A stretch of DNA of 64,000 bases from Arion vulgaris (lineage: Eukaryota > Mollusca > Gastropoda > Stylommatophora > Arionidae). The notes below the pieces were generated by a model. That model ran no database searches, was not told the DNA's origin, and saw only the letters and a list, made by a program, of their open reading frames with translations. The translations under genes and the position numbers were made by a program. This document shows positions 46,701 to 57,640 of the stretch, one piece after another; positions within the stretch are counted from its first letter, which is position 1, and each line of letters begins with the position of its first letter. Location: the NCBI GenBank assembly GCA_020796225.1, contig CM036767.1, forward strand, positions 24,177,138 to 24,241,137, written 5' to 3'.

Positions 46701-49376
46701 TGCATGTTGATGCGTTCAACATTAGCATCTGTCAGTGCCCCGTACTGTTTCCAATTGTTTTTTTTTTAGTTCTACCGTTGCAACCACATTTCGGGCTCGG
46801 GTACAAATTTTAGGTCTACTTGTAGCTTGACGGGCCTATGGTCACTATCTCCGAGTTGCTTTGTGACCGTACGTACTGTTTTTGTGGAGAGGTCACTTGT
46901 TGCGAAGGCCAAGTCGGGGGTGCTAGTCGTATGCCACCTTCTTGAGTAGAAGGTTGGTGGGTCGTCTGGGGCATTGATGAGGAGCAGGTTGTTCTCATCT
47001 CCCAGTCTTCCTTCATTTTCTTCTTTATAAAAGTATGTTTTTTCTTCTATTGAGTTGCTACCGAGAGAACCTACCGTCTCTTCCTCCTTGATGTGTGCTC
47101 ATTGTACACTTCTATACCTCATCCTGACGGCGTTAAAGCTCTCCAGTTCTTTCTCAATAGGAGAACTAATCCACTTGTGTCAACTTCTGTTCTCACTCTT
47201 AAACTCCTTTCAGTTTAATGACCAATTCATTTAGCAGATCAGTGGGGTTGCAATGGGTACTAAAATGGGGCCTAGTTATGCTTTGTCTATTCATGGGTTA
47301 TCTTGAACACCTAGTATGGACTACATATGATGGCCCACTTCCGTCTGTCTATCACAGATACAATGATGACTATATTGGCATTACTGATATGCTTGAAGCC
47401 GATTTGTCACGCTTCATTAATTTCATTAATGTTTTCAACCCTTCTATTCGTTTTACTTCTCACATTTCCACTACTTGTGTCAACTTTCTTAACATTACTA
47501 TCACCATATGCCTGTCCATTATCACTACATCAGTATATTATAAGCCTACTGATGCACATAGTTTTCTCCTTTATACTTCTTCCCATCCCCGGGCTTATCG
47601 TGACTCTTTGCAATTCTCGCAGCTCTTGCGCCTTCGTCGCCTTTGTAGCGAGGACGACGATTTTCTTGAGAAAGCTCGCGAGATGATTGATTTCTTTCAC
47701 AGGCGCCTATACTTGGAGGGGGTGCTTGTCTCGGCTATGCATCGAGTTCAGAAAATCACTCGCCAGCAGGCCCTCACCAGCCAGCATATGACTACTAACT
47801 CTGACAGAGAAAAACTTATCTTAACTTTCCACCCCCATAGTTCACTGGTGAAGAATGTTTTATTCCGTCATCTGTCTATCCTTTAGTCAAATCCTGAGAC
47901 CCGTTCTGTCTTCCCCAATTATCCTTTGGCGGCTTACAGACGGGACAGAAATCTTAAGGATATGTTGGTACAGAGTCACCTTAAGTCCAATATCCAGACT
48001 CATTTTGGCACTGTCCAGTGTGGCCATTGGCTTTGCAACACGTGTGCTTATGTGATACAGACGCGTACTGTATCTTTTCCTTTAGCCACGTTTGTTATTG
48101 CCGATGGTTTCACATGCAAGTCCCGTAATCTTATCTATGCCATTATCTGTAAGCGGTGAAACAAGACTTATATCGGCGAGACAGGCAAGAGGCTCAGCGA
48201 CCGATTCGCCCAACACTTGCGCGACATACGCCAATGCTCTGTGACCCCTGTAGCCACCCATTTCAATGATACTGGCATTTAGGAGCTCACGATGTCCAGG
48301 TCATAGCCATCCGTTCATGTTCCTCGGATGATCGCAATCGATTTGCTCTGGAGAATCGGTTAATTTCTTTGTATGGTACCTTGCGACCACGTGGGCTCAA
48401 CTTATTACATTCCTATGCTTCTTAGTACTTTCTCTTCCCATGCCTTGTAATCTATATGGGTATAGGTTGCATGTATTCACGTTATATATTTACTAGATTT
48501 TTCATTGTTTCTCTTCCGTTCTATTTCTAGTTTTTATGTGTGTTTTTGTGTTACATTTATTTCGTTATTCGTTTTTATTTCCAGATTTTTATTAGAAACG
48601 TTTGTATTTGGTCGCCCGATTTAAAAAAATGTGTCACTCCTGTTGATCGTTTGCTTGATAACGGCCTTGTTGGTCGAAACGTTGCTGTATTTTGTCATTG
48701 TTTTTGTAATTTGTAAAACTACAGTACTTTGTGATTACGTGTTCTCCCAGTCTTCCACTTCTACGCCTCTACTGTTCGTTTCGAGGTAGCCCCATCTTTC
48801 TGAGTGGCTATTGAAATCACCAACCACCATGCATGCTGTGTCGTTGATACTCATTTCGTCGAGTGACAGCGAGATGTCACTTGGGCAGTATAAGTTATAC
48901 AGAAGAATCTGCATTTCTTCACATGTAATTAGGACGTCGACGATCTCTGCTGCGCCGGCACTTCCTGTAGTTGCCTTTGTTTGCTTCGCTGGAATACCGT
49001 TTCGAACCAGGGTGAGGACTCCACCCATGTGCCATTCTCGGTCTAGTCTGAATGTTTGGTAACCTCTGATCTCGAATCTATGTTGGACATTTAGATGGGT
49101 TTCTTGTATGCTCGCAACGTCAATGTCATCTTCTGCAAGTCTTTTTGCGAGTGCTTGCTTTTTGTGCTGAATACCTTTGGCATTCCATTGCACAAATTGT
49201 ATTCGTCGCTGGCTAGTACTTTGCCGTATTAAACCAGCAGCTTTTTCCCGTGGGCCGTGCTCGCTGCTTTGCCGAGTTGGAGAACGGGGACCGTCGGTAG
49301 CAAAAACACGGGCCCCTTCGAGGCATAGGGCCCGACACCAGTCCTGTCCGACGGATCTCCACAGGCGTAGCACCAT
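43740..49376 (-). mobile_element. Non-LTR retrotransposon with endonuclease, RT and RNase H (family g), split by a nested insertion
   Basis: Minus strand, 5' to 3'. Endonuclease, 49300-48757: VQWNAKGIQHKKQALAKRL, DVASIQETHLN and MVVGDFNSHSERWG. It continues at 46997-46700 with LLLINAPDDPPTFYSRRWH and GDSDHRPVKLQV. RT, 46300-45000: SPGKDGITNEMLKNLG, VPILKPGK, QGGFRKHRSTEDQ, EQGVPQRGVLSPTLF, MCADDLAIWA and MYLGATLDRKL. RNase H, 44525-44200: RAEAEAIKTATEMI, IFTDVLSV, GNEKADKLAKEG. Last, LRLRTGHNKLRAHM with CKKADMTAEHVLQ. The layout fits I-like or related LINEs. Several frameshifts make it inactive. Without the nested element it is about 3.9 kb. Confidence 0.9.
47012..48742 (+). mobile_element. 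Penelope-like element, copy 2, nested in the family g LINE
   Basis: The plus-strand reading (with shifts) gives SLYTSIPH, GVAMGTKMGPSYA, YHRYNDDYIG (RT catalytic box), KPTDAHSFLLYTSSHP and LLRLRRLCSEDDDFLEKARE, then NLIYAIICKR, KTYIGETGKRLSDRFAQHLR and PVATHFND, the GIY-YIG endonuclease. The 14-base TCTCCCAGTCTTCC occurs at 46998-47011 and 48743-48756, which I take as the target duplication, giving an insert of 1731 bases. The 5' end is truncated and stops interrupt the frame. Confidence 0.9.
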
Positions 49377-49435
49377 ATCAGTATTCTAAATTAAACATAT
49401 TCATGAAAAAAATTTGGTCCATGCAGCCTTAGCAT

Positions 49436-49757
49436 GGGTAGCTACGTCACAACTTTCAATGCCAATTAGAGCTCAGTTGCTTGTCTTTCGGCCGTGTGTC
49501 CGATTTCAACCAACGTTTACTGGGTTCGCTCTCCGTTAGCTATTGACTGTCCCCAACCAGAACCCACAAGGCAGCAGGTTGCTATTTTCTTTCAGGGCAG
49601 CGACCCTTAGACGACCTGCCCTCCCGGGCTGATGAGCGTCATCTGCCCAGCACTACCTGTTTTGTTAATGGTCTGCTTGGTTTGTCTACCGTCCAGTTTT
49701 GTTTACGGTTTACTCCGCTAACCTTTGATTGTCCCTAACTAAAACTACAAGGCAGCA
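49436..49757 (+). mobile_element. 404-bp retroposon-like repeat, copy 1 (5'-shortened)
   Basis: About 310 bases match 51337-51646 (GAGCTCAG, TTTACTGGGTTCGCTCTCCG, CTCCCGGG, CTACAAGGCAGCAGT). Both copies end in GGCAGCAGT. The 5' part with CTCGCTCGCTCGC in copy 2 is missing here. Confidence 0.7.
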
Positions 49758-50985
49758 GTGATTCCGTACGAAGAGAACAGAGCTCTGGGACGTTTTATGG
49801 ACGCTCGGGTCGACGCTAGGCAATTTGCGTTGGCTCTTGTCGTTTCCTTTGATCCGGGAAACCCTGGGCTGGGGCCCCGCAAATCGTATTTTATGGGTCG
49901 TTTCATTCTGCGCTATCAGCGCAACTTTGGATTTTGTACTCGCCGTTTATCACCCGTCCTGATATTTCCGGGGATGTTAATTGCGTGAACAATCGTACCC
50001 TGCCCGGCTGTCTCAGGGAGGGCAGTTTCGTAAGGCACTAGAACGTAACTTTGGGTTTTCGCTCGGCCAACTTTACCCAGTATCATAGTCTGCGCTCGGC
50101 CACATATACGGAGTTTTATCGCAATCTTCCCTTGTGCCACCTTCACCTCATGTACCCCATTTATCGTGCATCGGGAGTGTCACGGCACGCTGCCCATTTT
50201 GCACTCATGACTCCGAGTTTCGCCGCTCAGAATGCACCTCTCATCCCTTCGCTTGCAGCCTTTCACATCTCCTGGGAGGCTGATACGACCAACATGTTCA
50301 CACATCTGCCGTTTCTTGTACCGTTCCTCGGGGCTGCTCCAACACTCAGTTTGACTCGTGCCCATGGCACCGAGTTTCACTTCATATCACGGCTTTCTTG
50401 GGATGCACATCGCCCTTAAACTCGGTCATTTACTCCAGGGGAGTTGGTATTTTGTTCACGGACTGATTTAATTAGCCATTTTGCATCACATCGCGACCGA
50501 GCACTTTCGATATACGGACATACACACCACCAGTAAGACCACGCAAGCGAGCGAGTCTTAATAGCAGACGCTACCTTCTCCCTTATTTGCTGGGAGCCTC
50601 GTTCGCTTCGTCGCGTGAAGAAGCGGAGAGGTACTCTCAGCCGTTAGAGACTATGCACCCAATTGGTTATCGACACTGGGAACCGCGCTCGCTTACTGGC
50701 TCGCTCGTCCGGTTATATTCAAAACGAGGAAGCGGTTTGCAGACGCACACCCCAGTCACGGACGTTCGTACTCTGTTGTTTCATAGTTCTTTTTTTTTAC
50801 CTCTGGGCATATTTTAGCTGTCTTCGGCCAGGAAATGTATGTGTTGTTCAGGGATTTCTGGCCCATTTCTTTTCCGTGTTTGCGCTTTCACCAATGTTTT
50901 GTTCGCGGACGCTTGTACTCTATATCTTATTACCTCGCAGTTTTAGTTTATGATTATTTCGAACTCTTTGTCAGAATAGCAGATT
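49758..50985. other. GC-richer unrecognised segment
   Basis: About 1.2 kb, visibly richer in GC and CpG than its surroundings. Open frames exist (for example 50051-50419 +, 122 codons), but none shows a domain I recognise. It may be part of an unidentified mobile element. Confidence 0.4.
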
Positions 50986-50989
50986 AGGG

Positions 50990-51830
50990 TTGTGTAGAGA
51001 CATGGCAACCCAGTGTAAACATTGATTGATTAGAAAAATGGTAAGTTCATGCGGGAGAATAGTCAAGGAAGCCAGTGGTGCATTTAGTTTAGACAACAAG
51101 CAGCAGGACAATGTAGGTACTGGCGGTGACTAAGGCACTAGTCTAGCTGTAGTCAGAAAGCTACACTCATGCGTGCATTCTTGGTGATTCATAGAGTATG
51201 ATCCGAAAGGTGGGGGCTGGCTCGGTGCGCAGGCAATGGACTCTCTTTCTCTCTCGCTCGCTCGCGATCGTTCTTAAGCCGTTTTTATCATTCTAATGTG
51301 ATAAATAAACAGCCGAACATCAAGAACGGATTTACGTGCACAACCTTCAGTACCTTTTGGAGCTCAGCTGCTTATCCTTCGGGAGTGTGTTCGGTTTCAA
51401 CCAGCGTTTACTGGGTTCGCTCTCCGTTAGCCAGTTGATGTCCTCAGCCAAACCTGCAAGGCAGCAGATTCTTATTTTCTTTTAGGGCAGCAACTCTTAG
51501 ACGGCCTGTCCTCCCGGGTTTATGAGCGCCATCTGCCCAACGGACAGGTCTTTTTGTGGACTACTTAGTTTGCCGCCCGTCCATTTTTATGTACGCTGTG
51601 CTCCGCTAACCTTTGATTGTCCCCAATTAAACTACAAGGCAGCAGTAGGCAATGGACTGAATTACTACAAGCGTCAACAATTTGCAGAATAATACTTATC
51701 TTCGTCACGGGGCATATGGGTGCCGTTGGCAATGAGAGAGCAGGCTGTCTGGCTCTTCCACCATACCCGAGGGCCAGCCAATGGAGCATTTTGAACGCCC
51801 TCATAGAGTGTGGCCGCAATTAAACCAATC
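50990..51830 (+). pseudogene. LINE RNase H fragment (family b), interrupted by a 404-bp insertion
   Basis: RIVKEASGAFSLD, then after shifts SMIRKVGAGSVRRQW up to 51242; the frame resumes at 51659 as ELLQ and ILIFVTGHMGAVGNERAG. The duplicated AGGCAATGGACT at 51231-51242 and 51647-51658 brackets the insertion. The two halves are in the same frame if the insertion is ignored. Confidence 0.8.
51243..51646 (+). mobile_element. 404-bp retroposon-like element, copy 2, with 12-bp target duplication
   Basis: Begins CTCTTTCTCTCTCGCTCGCT, ends CTACAAGGCAGCAGT, flanked by AGGCAATGGACT. It contains internal similarity (two ACAAGGCAGCAG segments, near 51462 and 51633). There is no protein, no tRNA boxes that I can see, and no TG-CA ends, so a SINE-like or unclassified retroposon is more likely than a solo LTR. 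Confidence 0.75.
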
Positions 51831-51859
51831 CACGTCAACTTCTAGATTGCAAGAGCTAG

Positions 51860-52640
51860 AATTAAAGATTGAACATAGACTCTGAGGTCAACAATAGGAT
51901 ATCCAAAGCCAGTGCTGCGTTCGGAAGGCTGTGTGTTACTGTGTGGAAGCGAAAGGGAATTAGCGCAGCCACAAAGCTGAAAGTTTACCCGGTAATAGTA
52001 TTAACCACGCTGCTGTACGTCATCGAGACATGGACAGTGTATAGCAGACACGCAAGATAACTAAACCACTTCCACACAAGACGTCTACGCATGCTACTAA
52101 AAATAAACTGGCAGGACAAAATTCCAGATAACGAAGTCCTCATAAGAGCAAAGCTCCCAAGCATTAACACCCTGTTACAGAAGGCCCATGTGAGATGGGC
52201 CAGTTAGTTGTTCGGATGCCTGATAAACGCATCCCAAAACAGTTGATGTATGGCGAGCTTGAAGGAGGCAGACATTCAGCTGGTGGACAGAAAAAGCGCG
52301 TTAAAGACACTCTTATAGTGTCTCTGAAACGCTTCGATATAGACACCACGTGCTGGGAATACATGGCACAAGTTCGCCAAATGTGGCGCTGTAACAACAC
52401 AAGTGGAGCTCGTATAGCTGAGAATCGTCGTACCGTTGAGGCACTGAGAAAATGAGCTGAGCGAAATAACAGAACACACAACACCTACATGTTTAACCTT
52501 GATCACGTATGTCCCACCTGTGGTAGGAGATTGTGTTCTAGGATTGGACTCTACAGTTTCCTCCGCACACACCAGAGAGGTGCAGCAACACACGTCTGAG
52601 GCTGTTGTCATCATCGCTTGCGAGGGACGTCTATTATTTC
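51860..52640 (+). pseudogene. LINE RT tail (family c)
   Basis: NNRISKASAAFGRLCVTVWK, NHFHTRRLRMLLKINWQDKI and RMPDKRIPKQLMYGELEGGR lead to DTTCWEYMAQVRQMWRC. A zinc-finger-like CPTCGRR then IGLYSFLRTH follows. Stops at about 52060 and 52455 break the frame. Confidence 0.85.
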
Positions 52641-52745
52641 AATAAAAATCGAACTGGCAAGGTCAGTCGCTTGACGCTGTTATAGATATTGCGAATGAGA
52701 TCGGAACACCTATGGACATGTCCGGAGTGCAATGAAGATATTCCA
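52640..52745 (+). pseudogene. LINE 3' fragment (family b)
   Basis: Carries the terminal CACCTATGGACATGTCCGGA box (LWTCPEC) shared with 53525-53560 and preceding debris only. Confidence 0.6.
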
Positions 52746-52989
52746 AACTGAAACTGAAAGATAACTATTTAGATTGTAGTCTAATTCAGGCAGTTTCCAA
52801 AAATGTATTTAACTTAAAGTGTCCCGTTTCATGCGTATTCATCATTTGTTAAGATGGGAGGGTACTGTAATATGTTTCACATATGTTATTGTAATACTAT
52901 ACTCCATGATAAACGAATACTGTAACATTATACATATTTTTAATAACCTGTTTTATGTGATAATATGCACATCTTCATACTTTTTCAGC

Positions 52990-53590
52990 ACGCTCAGGAG
53001 GAAAATAATAAGAGAGGCCAGTGGGGCCTACGCAACAACCACAAGTAGCTTGACAATGGAGGTTCGGGCGGTTACGGAGGCGGTGGACTGATTGGCATCT
53101 CACAATTACTCTCGTGTTTTCATACTCAGTAACTCCATGAGCATGATTCGCATTAGGTATGGTGAGACGCAACTGGGTGGAGGTACTGGTACAGACAATG
53201 ATCAGAGAAATCACCTTCATTTTTGTCCCTGGGCAAGCAGGAGTTAGGGGTAATGAACGAGCTGATAGATTGACTGGCTTGGCTACAATATCAGAGGGAG
53301 CTGCCATGGATCAAGTGACATTCTTCACGCATTGAGAGAGTCTTTCCGAACAGAGGAGTTTCAGGGCTGTGAATCCCACTCGCTGACCCGATTGAAAGAG
53401 ATGGGTGTCAATATTGGTGCAGCCCGAAAAGAACGACATACTAAATATGCAAAGAGATTGATTAATCAACATCGAACTGGCGTGTTGGGTCGCTGGACGC
53501 TGCTGGATTTGCTGAGGCGGGGACCGGAGCACCTATGGACATGTCCGGAGTGCTATGATGATAGTCCTCATATAACTGATAACTGAATAT
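52990..53590 (+). pseudogene. LINE RNase H and tail (family b)
   Basis: IIREASGAYATTTSSLTMEV and RAVTEAVDWLASHNYSRVFI (with a stop), a shifted GNERAD box near 53250, then SLTRLKEMGVNIGAARKERH, RLINQHRTGVLGRWTLLDLL and PEHLWTCPECYDD. The best-preserved family b end in the window. Confidence 0.85.
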
Positions 53591-53886
53591 GCACATCTTC
53601 ATACTCCATTCAAATTGTGCATCTGTGTTTGGGGAAGGGAGTGAGAGGGGAGGGGGTTGTGTAGGGGTTACCGTGCGTATGTGTGTGCACGTGCATGTGT
53701 ATGTGAGAGGGAGATTAGTAGAATAAATTAATTATCACATTTCTAAGAGCAGAAACTAAAATTCCCAAACTGAATCAAACCGTTAACAGTATTAATGATT
53801 AACTTAAAATCGGATAGAAAATCAAACAAGCAGTAACAATAAATATAAAGAACGTCCTTAAAATGTAAGCTCTTCAACATTCACAC
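53591..53886. other. Intron A-B 5' end, G-rich low complexity then AT-rich
   Basis: GGGAGTGAGAGGGGAGGGGG and GTGTGTGCACGTGCATGTGT patches, then AT-rich sequence up to the exon A donor. Confidence 0.6.
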
Positions 53887-54062
53887 CTTGATGGCCATGA
53901 TTTTATTGTCAGAGAGTCGTTCAGCCACTTTCACTTTAGCATAGCTTCCTTTCCCTATCCGTGGTCCAAGACGATATCCCATAGAGTAAAGCATGCCTGC
54001 TGCCACCGGCATGACTACAGTGCAATCTCTGGACTCCGAGCATTGTGAAATAAAGGAAACAT
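53887..54062 (-). CDS. TSSK-like: TSSK-like kinase, coding exon A (start codon, glycine-rich loop, ATP-binding lysine)
   Basis: The acceptor TTTCTGTAG lies just 5' of 54062, and the exon ends AAG before donor GTGTGA at 53886. The frame opens after two bases and gives 58 codons. The ATG at 54012-54010 (codon 17) is the likely start: it puts about ten residues before the conserved GYRLG, as in other TSSKs. The domain begins GYRLGPRIGKGSYAKVKVAE, which is the nucleotide-binding loop, and ends at MAIK with the lysine that positions ATP phosphates. Residues before that Met are in frame and could be coding if an upstream exon joins; none is convincing. The exon ends in phase 0. Confidence 0.9.
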
Positions 54063-54431
54063 CTACAGAAATACATAAAGAAATGCAGTTATTACTTTTA
54101 GTCGTCTATTTACATCGTCTATTTACTTCAAGAGACAGGTAAAGTAAAGGAGACAGTAAAATCTACAGCAACGTAATATGCAGTATGCTTGTAAATAGCA
54201 ATATAAATTCTAAAAGCTACTTTATCGTCACTAAATAGCTTGTCCTCAGCAGAACGTTGCCACCCTAACAGTCCTTTGGAATTTCTGCACATTTTATGCC
54301 ATTTTCAAGAGTAAAATATAGCTAATTACTGTGTGGTAATTAAATAACTGATATTATTACAAACATATTGAATTTGAATACACATGTAATGTACGATCGA
54401 CATTCAGTGAATGATTCACTCAAAGACTCAC

Positions 54432-54492
54432 CGTAGTAGCAGCAATGCCCTACATTGCTTCACTTCCACATTAATGTTCTCGATAGCCACAT
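54432..54492 (-). other. Candidate 5' non-coding exon
   Basis: A 61-base minus-strand segment is bounded by TTACCAG on its 5' side and by ACG followed by GTGAGT on its 3' side. Spliced to the first kinase exon it stays in frame only after an in-frame TGA, so it could serve as 5' UTR and cannot extend the protein. Splice-site appearance is the only support; both sites could be chance. Confidence 0.25.
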
Positions 54493-54740
54493 CTGGTAAC
54501 GTAAGCTTAAAGTATTAAATATATATCTTTAATATCTAGCTTTCAGTAGAATGCAAAGATTTCAACGGCTGCATATTTGATTTGCTGAAAGGATGTAATA
54601 GTTGACTTCAAAAGATCCGCCATTCTAATTAATTATTGTGACGTCAAAAATGACTTCCCTCAGTGCTATTTTAAGATTTGCATGCTATTTTTGGTGTTCG
54701 CTGTGTATACCGTGAAATGAAATCAAATTCGAGATTGATG

Positions 54741-55329
54741 CAGTGTTGCCAATTTAGCACTTTTAGTGCTAGATCTAGCACTATTTTTGTGATCTAGCAC
54801 TACAAATTTAGATCTAGCACCTAGCACCAAATCTAGCACTGAAAAAAAATTTGTTAGCACTTTTAGCACTTCTTTTAGTTTGGTATATGAATCAGAAAAT
54901 CTCGACACAAAAAAGACGAACAAGCACAGAAAATTTATTACAACGAGATCCGGGTAATGAACACAATTGGTAAGTAAACTGTTTTTGACATTTTTCTAGC
55001 TTTAAAAAAATATTTCTAGCACTTTCTAGCACTTTTTCCCCCTAAAATCTAGCATTAAAAACCGATTTACATTTGGCAACCCTGCGAGTCATATGACCCC
55101 AAAAAACTTCAGATGATGTGCATTCCGATTGCTCAAACGGCGCCAGAAGATGTGCAGTCTGACTTTTTCAAATTACAATGATATACTATTGATCTGTAAT
55201 TAATACAGCACAATTGGTACTTAAAATATTTTTGGCACTTTTTCTAGCATTAAAAAATATTTATAGCACTTTCTAGCACTTTTAAACTAAAATCTAGCAC
55301 TAAAAGCCGATTTACATTTGGCAACCCTG
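54741..55329 (+). mobile_element. Non-autonomous hAT-like element, 589 bp, with 8-bp target duplication
   Basis: Starts CAGTGTTGCCAATTTAGCAC and ends with the complement of CAGGGTTGCCAAATG. The 8-base GATTGATG lies on both sides (54733-54740 and 55330-55337). The interior is dominated by CTAGCACTTTT-like repeats and holds a second GGCAACCCTG at 55076, suggesting a nested or duplicated end. No transposase. Confidence 0.8.
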
Positions 55330-55504
55330 GATTGATGCGTCGTGTCGTGAGATATAGTTCCACTAACAGTAATAAGTGGTAATGTAAAGTTCAGAAATCA
55401 AGAAGGTGGAGGAGAAAAAAAATCATCAATATTGAATAGACAGTTGAGAAAATAGGTAATCCATATATAATGTTAACAGTTATTACTTTTCAGTAATCAT
55501 TACG

Positions 55505-56240
55505 CTTAGAAGAGAATGTAGAGTTTAGGGCAACATGAAAGCTGATCTCGCAGTTAAGCAGCTGATAGAAGATAATGCAAGGAATGATGATGATGTTGTG
55601 TATACCCATGGGTCGGTTCATCGTGGTGAGAAGTCAGTTTGCGGTTTCTTGGCTAATGCGCATGGTAGGATTGTTGCAGAGCGAAGTGGAGCGTACAGGA
55701 CAACTACTTCTAGTATGAGGATGGAAGTTGAGGCCGTTACTGCTGCCTCCATTGGCTCTCTGGGACTTCATTTACTGGGGCCGTTGCTGTATCTGACTCT
55801 CAGTTGATGCTTCACAAGATCCAGAAGGGCAGATTTCGGTATGAGTGGATGTCGTCTATAGAAGTTTCAAAGCTCCAGCGGTTTACGTGGATATACTGTC
55901 CTGGGCATGCGGGTGTTTACGGTAATGAGAGAGCGGACAGGCTTGCATCAACAGCATCGATTGTTGGGGAGTTGAAGATGGATAAGGGGGATGCTCTTCG
56001 ATCTCTTCGCGACTGTCTGTTGGATGAGGACACTAAATTCGATGTTGAATCGATCAAGCGATTTAGGCAGTTTGGAGTTACCCGTTGTTCAAGTCGAACT
56101 GGATGCCTGAGAGGCAGAGTGAGAGGTGTGTTTAATCAGTGAGCTACGGTAACAATCAGTGTGAATACTCTTCGATATCTGTTGTGGGAGACTTAGCACC
56201 TATGGGTCAGCCCGGAGTGCAATGACGTCATCTTAGTAAC
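55505..56240 (+). pseudogene. Family a LINE, copy 3 (RNase H to 3' end)
   Basis: MKADLAVKQLIEDNARNDDD, SMRMEVEAVTAA, then shifted LHKIQKGRFRYEWMSSIEVS, YCPGHAGVYGNERADRLAST and VTRCSSRTGCLRGRVRGVFN. It ends with a GGAGTGCAATGACGTCATCT box and TTAGTAACCAATAAC. 5'-truncated, with a stop after the last motif and a shift at about 55800. Confidence 0.85.
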
Positions 56241-56407
56241 CAATAACTTTTCAGTGCCCCAGATCACAGCCAACTCTAGATAACTAGGCCAGACAACTGA
56301 CTGGGCAATTCCTGGCCTAAATCAGAGAAGGGAGCTGGAAAATATAGATGTTTGATAGAACACTGCAAGCTTTTTTGCCATTTTACTCAACTCTGTGAGT
56401 CTGGTTA

Positions 56408-56750
56408 TTTATTGGTGAAAAATATTCATAATATTGATATTCCTTATTGTTAAACATAGTTAGTTAGTTAGTTTGTTCCTTTTGTGCCAAAGGCGGTACA
56501 AAAGGAACAGTGGGTTTAGATCTCCATGTAATGCGGTTCGTTGCTAGCAGTTGGAGATCTTGTATGTTAAACTTAACTTGTTACATAATAAAACTTCGAT
56601 GTAGCATTCTGTGTTGATTTTATAATGAATTCGTCTATATACAACAATACTGGAATGCGATGTCACGTGGTGTAGTTGTGATCTAATTTCCCATAATTCT
56701 TACCTGAGTCCGCAGGCCCATACGTTTATAGTTGGCTGTGCCCAGATAGA
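56408..56750 (+). mobile_element. Dispersed repeat Z, copy 3, with a 109-bp insertion
   Basis: Same order of segments as 27283-27495: GGTGAAAAATATTCATAATA, TTAACTTGTTACATAATA, TTCGTCTATATACAACAATA, CCCATAATTCTTACC and TTTATAGTTGGCTGTG. An extra 109 bases interrupt it at TGTTAAAC. Confidence 0.75.
56456..56564. mobile_element. Small 109-bp foldback insertion with 8-bp target duplication
   Basis: TGTTAAAC occurs at 56448-56455 and 56565-56572, and the uninterrupted copy at 27 kb has it once. The insert contains two hairpins: GTTCCTTTTGTGCC with GGTACAAAAGGAAC, and AGATCTCCA with TGGAGATCT. No coding capacity. Confidence 0.7.
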
Positions 56751-57640
56751 GTAGTAAATATTGACTGTGATATCCAGATAATAATTACCAAAGCCAGTCA
56801 GTGTTGGAAGACTTCGTGGCAATGTTAGAAAGAGAGTCGGGACTGTTACCAAATTAAGTATATCAAGCCATACTGATAACCCTGATTGTTGACTGATTGG
56901 TTGATATGACAGTCATTATTGCTCTTCGGTGAATAACTACGTTTCGATTGCTTTCGATTGCTCCGATTGCTTTCTTACAAAGGAAGATCTCAGCTGCAGT
57001 GCACAAACACCGTAGCACGGGAGAGGTTTCCCGATGAAGTTATGAAAATAGTGAAAACGTTTGTAGGAATTTTCATTTTTTTGCCCAGACACCGACTTTT
57101 GCAGACTATTATTAATTTTCAACTGCCAATGGTTCTTTTACGTACTCAACTTGAACCTACACGTTTCATCATTTCGTCTCTGATAGGACTAGGAACCCGA
57201 TCTCATCTACAATGAAAAAACACACCGAATGCTCCACGCGGTGAAGGAACTTTGAAGCGAGAGGTGAGCACCTTTCCTCTATGTTCCTGGGACCCTCTCT
57301 TCCCCACCAACTCACAACGCCCACACAGCTTGCAGGTATGTAGCTTGCAGGTATGTTTGCTCTAAAAGAGTGCGGGGCAATGTACCAGACTTGTATTCTA
57401 AATTCCCAAAGAGAGAGAGAACACAGGACCGTGCCGTGCTATGATACAGAGAGGCGGCCGCATCAGACGGTACCGTAAGGGAGGGGGCGGAAACGCAGAA
57501 AAATTAAAATCACAATTGAAGGTTATTTAAAGAAAAAAACATTTAAGGGGCGGCATTTAGAAGACTTGCATCATAATGAGAGAATATACCGCATGGCCCT
57601 GAGAGAACATGTAAATGATTCAAGTACTAGTAGTGAACCC
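56751..57640. other. Unrecognised flank sequence
   Basis: Mixed composition with short CGATTGCTTT repeats near 56945 and a GAGAGAG patch near 57410. No gene or element identified. Confidence 0.5.

Noticed and set aside
51243..51646. Solo LTR
   Set aside because: The target duplication is 12 bases and the ends are not TG and CA; a retroposon fits better.
49436..51646. LTR retrotransposon with 310-base terminal repeats
   Set aside because: The second copy has its own target duplication inside a LINE, so it is an independent insertion, and no gag or pol is recognisable between the copies.
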